DNA from: Parelaphostrongylus tenuis
Lineage: Eukaryota; Nematoda; Chromadorea; Rhabditida; Metastrongylidae
Length of the DNA stretch: 64,000 nt
Direction of reading: 5' to 3'
NCBI GenBank assembly: GCA_019055375.1
Contig: JAHQIW010006335.1
Location: 57,702-121,701, forward strand
In this document: piece by piece, positions 55,575 through 64,000 of the stretch
Numbering within the stretch: the first letter of the stretch is position 1
How the letters are laid out: each line of letters starts with the position of its first letter
Made by a program: the position numbers and the translations under genes
Notes under the pieces: model-generated
Database searches by the model: none
Seen by the model: only the letters and a program-made list of their open reading frames with translations
What the model was told of the DNA's origin: nothing

Positions 55575-56500
55575 TGTATGTCGTCCTCAAAAGCTAAAAT
55601 GATTTATTGACATATTTAGGCTTGTTGCTGATACATACGAGAAACTGAAGTTCTGTTCGCATCATTGCTATGGTTTCTCAACGTTAAGCATCAACGAAGC
55701 TTCAAGCACGGCACGATCTTTACAGATATTAAATGACGTTTTCGCAAAAACGGGTCGACTCGCTTCGCGTCATATTCCAAGGCACTGCAAAAATTACGTA
55801 TATCGCAGGTTTTCAAGGAAGAAGATTCTGGGATTTTATGTGTTGAAACCACTAAAAGATGGTCGTTGCGTAATTGTGCTTTTCATTTGCGACAGAGGCT
55901 ATGTATGTGTATTCACACCATCGGAACGACATGCATAGTCTGATATGCACTCGTGCTTACTTGGCACTGCTACTGTACTGACTCGAGAAGGATTATTACA
56001 GTGAAATGCAATTATTTCCTATTAATCTCTGTGGGAATGTGAAAAGCGTGGCATAAAAGAAAGCATTTTCATTATTCATTTAACACTCGACACCTGAATG
56101 TCTTAATACAAGAATTTGATAAGGTTTACACGTCATACTGTTGAATCGTTTGCCAACATGGGTGTTATTTGATGCTCGCGTAAGTAGATTTCTAATGAAA
56201 CTTTTGGACTATTGTCAAATTACATCTACTTCTAGTATATAATCTGATTTTTTTTGCTGTTTATATCTTCGTGACCTATCTTCAATGAGGTCTTCTTATT
56301 CAGAAGTGAGACAACGCTATAAGTACTTTTCGAGCTATAAGTAGAAGATGTTTTTTATAATGATTATCCTTAGCCTATTTCTCAGATGAGATCCTAAACA
56401 TAACGCCAAATGTAGAGTCATTTCTCTGCACACTTGCCTCGTTCAAATAATGAATATCAGTCATATCGAATTTTGAGTACAGTGGTCTTGAGAAAACGCT
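55575..56500. repeat. Duplicated block, better-quality copy
   Basis: Contains ACGTTAAGCATCAACGAAGC then TTCAAGCA, and further on CTGTTTATATCTTCGTGACC; the same words recur in order at 57.7-58.8 kb. No gene recognised. Confidence 0.7.
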
Positions 56501-56512
56501 CGAAATGAAAGA
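56440..56512. repeat. Foldback-family flank fragment
   Basis: CAAATAATGAATATCAGTCA then GTGGTCTTGAGAAAACGCTC GAAATGAAAG matches the outer flank seen next to the 38.6 and 48.3 kb elements. Confidence 0.5.
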
Positions 56513-57694
56513 CGAAAATTTAAATTGCATCTAGTGCAGTTCTGTTCATATCTTCCCATGCGGAATTCGACAATCGCTTGGAGCCTTGACTAGATAAGAA
56601 ATTTTGGATTAGGTCACTAATGAGATACTGAAAGAGTCGTTGTGGTCACTTTGACAATACATAGCATTTTAGATTTTTTTGAGTGACCTTTTCCAAAACA
56701 TTTGCAAAATGGGACCAAATTAGAACTTTTTCTGACTACTAAACAAAAAAGAATATTTCTAGTTTACTCAATGTGCAATAAAAATTTTACTAAGTTTCAC
56801 ATCGTGAAGACACCGCGCGTAGTAATGGCAACGTTTTCGTCAGCATTCATCTCGAATACAAAACTCCAAGATACTCAAAGGATGACACAAGAAATTGCTA
56901 ACTGTCACGTCGTTGCGTTCATGAAAACGTCTACTTTAACTCTCCCTCCTTGATACAATTTTTAATTGCGTTAAAGTATAACATTCTTGTGCCTTAGATC
57001 AAGACCTGACGTTACACTCTGCTATTTTCTATCATTTTAGTGTATTTACGCGTGATTTTCGCTTCCTATAATTGCTGGATTCTTCATTGGTGACTCCGTT
57101 TATGATTGTTTGTCTGTTAAAATCCATATGAGTGAATTCTACAACGTGAATTTTTTGTTTTGGCCATCAGATCGTCCTCTCCACACAACCAAGGGTGTTC
57201 TGGTTAACGTGATAATGTCTAAGGGCGATTACTCGAGGAAGTGCCCATGACTCATTATGTCGGCTAATTTCTGTTTTAGAAATTACGCTAATCCTGTGAA
57301 TGATGTCTTTGAACGGCCTAAAATATGTGTACGCAATCTGAGCAAATGAAAAAAACCGATATATTATAGACTTGGTGCCACGATGAAATTGGCACTATCC
57401 CCCACGGTTACCAAAACAGTCACTCCACCTTCGGGAAGATTGCAAAAAGTTGTGAATTAGTGTCCCTGAAAAGAGTCAGGTACATTCACATGCTGAATGA
57501 ATGATCCTTTCAAACTGTGCCCATTTATTATCACAAACACAATCCGTAGTCGAGCTTTTAACAGGCGCCCAAAATGATGCGGTGCTTGAAAAATTCCGTG
57601 GTTAGTTATTGAGAATCCCACTTCCCACCAGCTGCCCTAATGGAAAAAAGGGGATTGGTAAATGACATTGATAACAAACCTTATTTTACAACCT
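56513..57694. other. No feature recognised
   Basis: AT-rich DNA between the two duplicated blocks. The frame 56702-56953 has no recognised domain. Confidence 0.45.
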
Positions 57695-58800
57695 TTTTTC
57701 GGGGTAGTCGACAGCTAAGATATGATTCATTACATATTTAGTGCTTGTTGCTGATAATTACGAGAAATCTGATGTTTCGTATTCACATGCAATTGCTGAT
57801 GGTGTTCTGCAACGTTAAGCATCAACGAAGCTTCAAGCAACTAGTCATGATCTTTTTTGTTACAGTGAATCATTTGAGATGACGTTTCTCTTCGTTCGCT
57901 AATAACGGTCGTTCGTCGCTTTAGCGCCATATTCCAAGGCCGCTCTGCAAAAATTAAGTTATATACGGCAGGTTCTCGCGCATACCTCGAGAAGATACTA
58001 CTGGATTTATTATGTGTTGACAACCACCTATGTGTCATCGGCTCGTTGCGTAATTCTCGCTTTTTCAATCTTGCGACAGAACGTGCTTGTGTGATAGTGT
58101 GTTTTCGACAGCCAATCGGGGGACGACATGTACATACAGTGTGATATTGCAGCTCGTGCTTGTCTTGCGCACTAGGTGCTACTGTAATCGCCTCGGCGAT
58201 AGGGTGTGCCTGTGCGCGCCGTGTGTAAATTAGATACTACTTCGCTCACTAATCTCAATGTGCTGAGAATGTCACGAATGTGAAAAGCAATTGCATAAAA
58301 CGAAAGTGCATTTTTTCATTATCTATGTCACACATCGACTACCTGTAGCTGCGTCCTAATCCACAAGATTTGACAAAGGGTTTATATAGGTTCATAATGT
58401 TGAATCGGCTGCCAACCATCGGGTGTCTATTTGCTGGTCGACGTACGTAGATTTTCTACATGCACAACTTTTGGACTCTTGTCCAAATTTATATCCTAAC
58501 TTATAGTATCATGTAATCTGGATTTCTTTGCTGTTTATCTCTCTGGTTGACACTATCCTCCAATGAGGTCCTTACTATATTCAGAAGTGCAGACAAACGC
58601 TACATCTAGTGTATCTTTTGTGAGCTATTAGTAACGGAGTTGTTATCATTTTAATGAGTTTTTTTACATGCCTATTTTCTCAGACGTTATAGCTCCTAGC
58701 ACATTTAACGCCAAACTTGAGAAGACTCCATTTTCTCTGCCCCACTTTCGATTCACTAATATTATTGCACTAGTTCGGCGCGTGACTATCGAATGGGGCT
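57695..58800. repeat. Duplicated block, indel-rich copy
   Basis: Same order of landmarks as 55.6-56.5 kb, but about 20% longer because of many 1-4 base insertions. Open frames here are not supported. Confidence 0.7.
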
Positions 58801-60939
58801 GGCTGGTGGGAGGCGAAATGTTTCTACTGTCTCAATTACTGGTTTGGGGGCGGGGTGGCTACAAAAAATTAAGGTTCACATGAAAATATATCCGCTTTAG
58901 TTTACATATCACATATTCGATGCGTTCAGTTTGTGATTACGCTCACCTAAACGATACAGATGCCGATGATGAAGTGAAGTGCGGAAAACCAAATCGGACC
59001 TGACAGCCAACATTTCGTCCAGCCGCTCTGTCTAATGCTACTTTGCCACATGCGCTCGCCGTACCAAATTATGCGCGCGGGAGTTGTGCCATGCATGATA
59101 ACTCTGTAGTCCATCTATAGAGTCAATCTACGTTTCTCACAAATGAAAATACTAGCAAAACAGAGATATACAACTTGGCGGACCGAAAGCGAGTTCCTTC
59201 AATTTTGTCTGGTGCTGTGTGTCGGGAACATTGTCTACTTTTAGTTACACTTTCTCTCTGATGGCGATAGCGCAGTCATCCCCCGCCGGCTTGATTCATC
59301 ACGGAGTGCAAATTCCCGTCCACGGTGGTTGTCAACTTATCTAGCGCATGAAATCGCTTTCTTCATTAGCAAATTGGGGTCGCATGAACTGCAAGAACCA
59401 TATTTGTTTGGTCAACACATCTCATCGCTTCCAACGAGTTACTAACAAAAGCTGAAAGGGCAGACTAGCCATGAATCTGCGCGCTTCCAATGTGTTCTCT
59501 CTCTTATAATCCGTCGACTCCCCTCACTTTTAGATCTACCTACGTAACTGTTGTCTTTGAGCTAACTCTGTCATAATGGTTTGTTACTAGTGGGGAGCAG
59601 CCTCGTCAGTCGGGCAGGCTCTTCTTGCGTCTTCAACCCCCTGAGGGCGTCGTGTGACCAGCCTCACTGTACGCGTACTTTTGGTCCTTTGACCAGGCTT
59701 TGGTGTCGCTGCAAAAAAAGTTTTCCTTCTAATAGACCCAATAATATTTGAGTGCTGTGCTATAAAACATTTGCATTCAGCCTGGGGTTCGGAACCCACA
59801 TCTCAATCCTTCCGGGAAGGCGTACGCGTGAACCTTTATATCGACCTTTCTTTTAGACGAGTCTTGGGTTAAATGCACTCGAAAGCTTGAAGTCTCTGCG
59901 ATTCCGAAAATCTGTTTTAGCTCTCAAAAATAGCTTTTCAATGCGTTGTGACACGCGAAAGTAATATTATTTTGTTGTACACTCGAGGTTTCATCTGCAT
60001 CTGCCCGGCTAAGGCCTTCCACCCCCTTTTTTCTTTAAAAAAAATTGCGGGCTCGTCACTAAAGTTTTTAAATGTCGTGTTATTGGGTATGCTCAAATCT
60101 CGAGATGTTTGATGATAAATTGGATTTTTGAAAATCATCGTCATACAGGACGCCGGTCACCAGTGAACACTAAAAGATCACATGTTCGACGCTTTGGAAT
60201 GCCACCGGGCCTCCGTGCGCCTGGACTTCGTAGGTGGTTTTTATTGGTACTTTAATAGGTTGTGACGTTTTCAGGAGCTTATAAAGCGTGTCCTATATGT
60301 GCGCTGACCAAGACGGAACGGTACTGATTACGTAATTAATCCTCTTTTAAACGAACGATTTTGTTTGGATACGACAACAAGCTGACGCTTCTGCGCTTTT
60401 GAAATCCGTCTCACTTTTCCATGGTTACATTTAGCGAGAACCTTGGCACACACAATAAAATTTTCCGTCACCTATTGACTTCCTACGACCTGTGTTTTTG
60501 TCGCGAGAACGTATGCTTTGGACAAACACATCTTCTTACAACTGAAACGGTCCTTTAATATCGAGCTTCTTCAGGTCGGAAGGGCTTTTTCTAGAGTATG
60601 TCGCCCCAGTGACGTGTAAGGTAAGAGCGTCTGCGGTGTACATCCTTGTCTGCGCATCGGTTGTCGTCTTCACATGTTCCCCCTATTACAGGCGCCCTCT
60701 ATAAACTCTGATAAAATCACTGCTATGTTGTTCCTTGCTTTGCTTTTCAGATCATCTTGACTACGTTTTATTCGATACGTTTTATTTCGAAAACACATGA
60801 AAGATGGACCCTCGTTTTTTTTGAATAAGATCTCTGGCATTTATCATCTGGTGGAACAGGAAAAAACATATGCTTACTGTTAACCTACTTGAGCTTGTTC
60901 GAAGAGGCAACTCTTTTCCTGTTTCCTCAAACAAATGTT
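58801..60939. other. Low-confidence sequence, no feature recognised
   Basis: Continues the irregular, indel-rich character of the 57.7 kb block. A CGTCAGTCGGGCAGG phrase at 59.6 kb recalls the foldback family. Confidence 0.45.
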
Positions 60940-61100
60940 CAGTCAGTTTCTTCGACACTACAATGTCCTGCTGCAAATTAACTCCGAAACTCTTAAGGAT
61001 GTGCTTAGGTTGCAGATCTTTGCTTAGTTTGCCCCCCGTAAGTAGCTAAAGCAGACGATTGGGCTTTACACTAAGCGTGCACCAGACCGACTCATCTCCG
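60940..61100. repeat. Duplicated block in the right-hand tail, copy 1
   Basis: TTCTTCGACACTACAATGTC, CTCTTAAGGATGTGCTTAG and AAGCGTGCACC recur in order at 61647-61790. Confidence 0.6.
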
Positions 61101-64000
61101 GCGATATCTACCCCTCTTAGGACCAAAGTATTCGTTTTCTTGCCGCCAGAGCACCCAGCCCGGCCTCCGCGGGGCTCTGCTGCACCGGAGAGACGACCAG
61201 GTTCTATTCTTTACCGAGGAGCAGCACTGGGCAGGGGGTATTCTTTTTCCCCTTGCCGAACCCCTCTCTTCCGTTTTCCACCCATCTTTTTTCTTCTTTA
61301 CGTTCTTTTTTTCCTGTTTCTTTTCTTGCCCACCGGCCATCTGTTTGCTGTGGCGCTCTTCACCGGGGGCCCGTGATTTTCTTTCACCTGCTTTTTTTTT
61401 CTTAACTCTTACGACCCAAAGGGCGCGCGTCTGTTTGTCCTTTTTTTTGTGGCCAGTACCGCCCCCTGCTTGTCTTGTTTATCTTGCTTGTCCCACCTTG
61501 TTTCTCTTTGTCTTGCCAACCCTCTCTTGGGAGATCTTCACCAAGCTTCGGCCGCCCCGTTCATTCGGTGCCCCACTCTGTTCTTAACCTTCATTCTCTC
61601 TAAAACCTCTCTATTCTCGTGTCTGCTTGCGCATCTCTCTCTCCTCAGTTCTTCGACACTACCAAATCTCTCTGCCAATTAACTCAAACCTCTTAAGGAT
61701 TGCCTTAGTTTTGGAGATTTCTTAGTATTGCCCGTCCATCGCTAAAAGAAGATTGTGCTTTAACACTCTAGCGTGCACCCTCTTTAATCTGGTTTGCTAG
61801 CAACCGGGAATCTTATCTAGCACCGCTCTCCGTAGCTTCCTCTCCGCGTCATAACAACCACGTGCCCATTGCTTTGCCAACCAGTCTAAAAGTGACTCTC
61901 ATCTGCTGTCCTTTTCTTGGTATTTCTTATGTCTTTTCTTGTTTTCTTTTTGCCGACCTCTCTCAAAGGACGCCTATCTCTATCTAGGACACCGTCTGAT
62001 CTTAATCCCATATTGCCACAGTTTCTGGTGGTAATTCCTTGCACCGGGAACTGATCTAGTGTCTTTCACCTCTCTTTCCCCCCCCCTCTTCTTTTCGAAG
62101 ATACGGCCATCACGCACGCCGAGGGAAGTCTCATTTCTTTTCCTTTATTCTTGCCTTCTATGTCCTTGCCCCGTCGCGCGAGGCCACCGATCTCTTTGCA
62201 CCGGGTAGTCGTCCTGCTCTTCTTCCATGGAGTTATTCTTCCTTGCCTTGCCACCTCTTCTTCCACCATCTTTGTTGTTATTCTCTCTTCATTATTATTC
62301 TCGTCGAAGACCTACGGAGACCTCTCACTGAATCTGCTCCGATCTCAGTCTTCATTGCTTGGTTTTCCTTTCTTTGTAGTCTGATTCTTCTCTTTTTCCT
62401 ATTCCTTTTCTTTATTATTCATTGCCAACCCCACCACCATGAGAAAATCCGTGCTGTTCATCTATCTCTTTAATCTCGTTGCCGTTCCCGGGGGGTGTAC
62501 CTCATCTCTGCTCTTACTAATGCAGTCTCTCTTCTCTAGAACTTCATTTTGCCATTGTCTTGCACAACCTCTACCACCAGAGGGATCCCTTTTTCTTCTT
62601 GCCGGGCCATTCTTTGTAATCTCTTGTTTCTTTCTTGTATCTTAATTCCTTTTCTTTGCCAACTGCCCAGCACACCATCTGAGGTTTGGCCACCTCTTTA
62701 CCACCTGTCTCCATCTGCCCTGTCTTTTCTTTTTGTTCTTATGGCGACAACGTCTTGAATGTATTTTGGTTCGGACCTCACCTCTTCCTCTTGCCTCGTT
62801 TGGCTCCCATCTCTCTCTCGATGCTTTTCCTTCTTCGATCTTGACCGTCTTTAGTCTCTTGCTCTCGACCGTCTCTTGCCATCTTCGGAGGAGAATCTGC
62901 TGTCATCGTCTCTGGACCTCTGGTTCAGTCTTTCTGTCGTTATGTACACGGGTCCGTTGATCCGTCTCGTTCTGCGTGGGAAACAGAGGATCTCACCCCC
63001 ACATCCGGGGGTCTCACCGATCTCGGTGGGGGCTCCTACTCTACTCTTTTCTTCTTTTCGACCGTCTTGTATTCTTTTCACTTTTCTTTCATTACTCCCT
63101 TGCCACCGTCTACCTCTCACCATCTTTCTATCTACATTTCTCTTGTTTTTATACATTCTTTTGCCGACCGACCCATCGGCGTCTCATACTGGCACGATTG
63201 CAAAATTCCTTGCCCACCTATAAACCTCTTACTGCTCCTCTCTTCCCTCTCGTCTGTGGCTTAAGCACCTCTACCTCTTTCTATCCTCCACGATTCTTTT
63301 TTGCTTGCCAACCGCTCTTTTCTGGCACCTATCTGCGTGGTCTTAACCTCTCTTCTCCTGTCTTTTTGCTCATTGTGTCTGTGATATTCAGTGTGCCGAC
63401 CGAGTCTTCTTCTCTACTCTCTTATCTCTCGTCTCTTTGCCACCATCTTGATCTGACCTCTGGGGAGGCACCAGATCGTACGTAACCCGACGCTCTGATC
63501 TTTTTGCCACCTTCTCATGCGTATCTCGTTTAACATTCCTTGCCGACCTCTCTTTGCTACGTTTGAAGCCATCTCTCAACGCTCTTAGGTCCGCTTCTCT
63601 CTCGGTCTTACTCTCTTCTGGGGGGGCTCTCTTTCTGGATCTACCCGTCTTTTGGGATTGCTCTCTCTCTTTTAGTCTTTATTCTTGCCACCGATGCCTA
63701 CTAAATCTTTGCCTACTCCTCTTCTCTTGCTTCGTTATTTCCTCTGTTCTATCTGGACCTCTCGGTCCTCTCTCCGAATCCCTTTACTTGCCACCGGAAA
63801 AAGCCATCCGTGAGGTCTTCCCCGCCACTCCCTTGTTTCTTTATTCTTTTATTCTTTTTCTTATTCTTATATTTCTTGCGCAAGCCACTTTTTGTCTTTT
63901 CTTTCACTTGCCTACCGTGGCCTCTGTATTCTTGTTTCCTTTATTCTTCTTTGGTGTCTTTTGCCCTCTTTTGCCTTGCCAGGGGGGTTTAACCGATCTC
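61100..64000. other. Pyrimidine-rich tail, no genes recognised
   Basis: Plus strand mostly C and T, with recurring words such as CTCTTGCCACC, TTGCCGACC and TTTTCTT at irregular intervals. Many overlapping open frames exist on both strands, all low-complexity (Leu/Ser/Phe/Pro-rich on plus, Arg/Lys/Glu-rich on minus). This looks like unpolished or miscalled sequence, or a degenerate repeat array. Confidence 0.65.
61640..61800. repeat. Duplicated block in the right-hand tail, copy 2
   Basis: TTCTTCGACACTACCAAATC, CTCTTAAGGATTGCCTTAG and TAGCGTGCACCC, parallel to 60.95-61.1 kb with many indels. Confidence 0.6.

Noticed and set aside
62851..63485. 101-169 codon ORFs on both strands in the tail
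   Set aside because: Composition follows the pyrimidine bias (Ser/Leu/Phe on one strand, Arg/Lys on the other), frames overlap freely, and no domain is seen.
1..64000. CRISPR arrays, operons, phage or bacterial defence genes
   Set aside because: No regularly spaced repeats with unique spacers and no prokaryotic-style gene clusters; the window is nematode-like throughout.

Overview
The window looks like chromosomal DNA of a parasitic strongylid nematode, most likely a hookworm (Ancylostoma/Necator type). This is inferred from nematode-style introns (TTTCAG-like acceptors, GTAAGT-like donors), two genes with nematode relatives, RTE-clade LINEs of the kind common in hookworms, mariner remnants and many tRNA-derived SINEs. 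There is no bacterial-type coding. Exons are short (60-155 nt), so long ORFs mark transposons and the real genes had to be assembled exon by exon.

Two host genes are visible, both on the minus strand. At 8.4-14.3 kb lies a DM-domain transcription factor that I read as the dmd-4 (DMRT-A type) orthologue. Its DM domain is split over exons at 14.17 and 9.79 kb, an acidic linker follows at 9.19 kb, and a DMA-type motif at 8.39 kb sits in a shifted frame. At 20.3-39.8 kb lies an 18-exon gene for a DEDDy 3'-5' exonuclease of the MUT-7/EXD3/Nibbler family. Start codon, stop codon and 16 of 17 exon junctions agree in phase. All visible catalytic motifs are present, but no room is left for a C-terminal Mut7-C domain.

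The rest is repeat-rich. RTE LINE copies lie at 0.3-1.1 kb (-), 24.3-25.7 kb (+), 31.4-32.4 kb (+), 49.4-52.0 kb (-, with endonuclease) and 52.8-54.5 kb (-); two of them have candidate target-site duplications. Mariner fragments lie at 16.4, 24.1 and 33.7 kb. A foldback/MITE family sharing a CACGTG-centred core recurs at about eight places, several inside introns of the exonuclease gene. Two tRNA-headed SINE families, a third set of tRNA-like sequences, a roughly 150-bp A/T-rich repeat and (TA)n arrays fill much of what remains.

From about 57.7 kb rightwards the sequence changes character. A block at 55.6-56.5 kb reappears at 57.7-58.8 kb full of small indels, a second block repeats at 60.95/61.65 kb, and 61-64 kb is a pyrimidine-rich tract with recurring TTGCC(A/G)CC-like words. 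I think this end is poorly polished assembly or a degenerate repeat array and would not annotate genes in it. No complete previously undescribed system is demonstrated. The best leads are the exonuclease gene whose introns hold mariner and RTE insertions, the frame break in the DMA region of the dmd-4 gene, and the foldback family.
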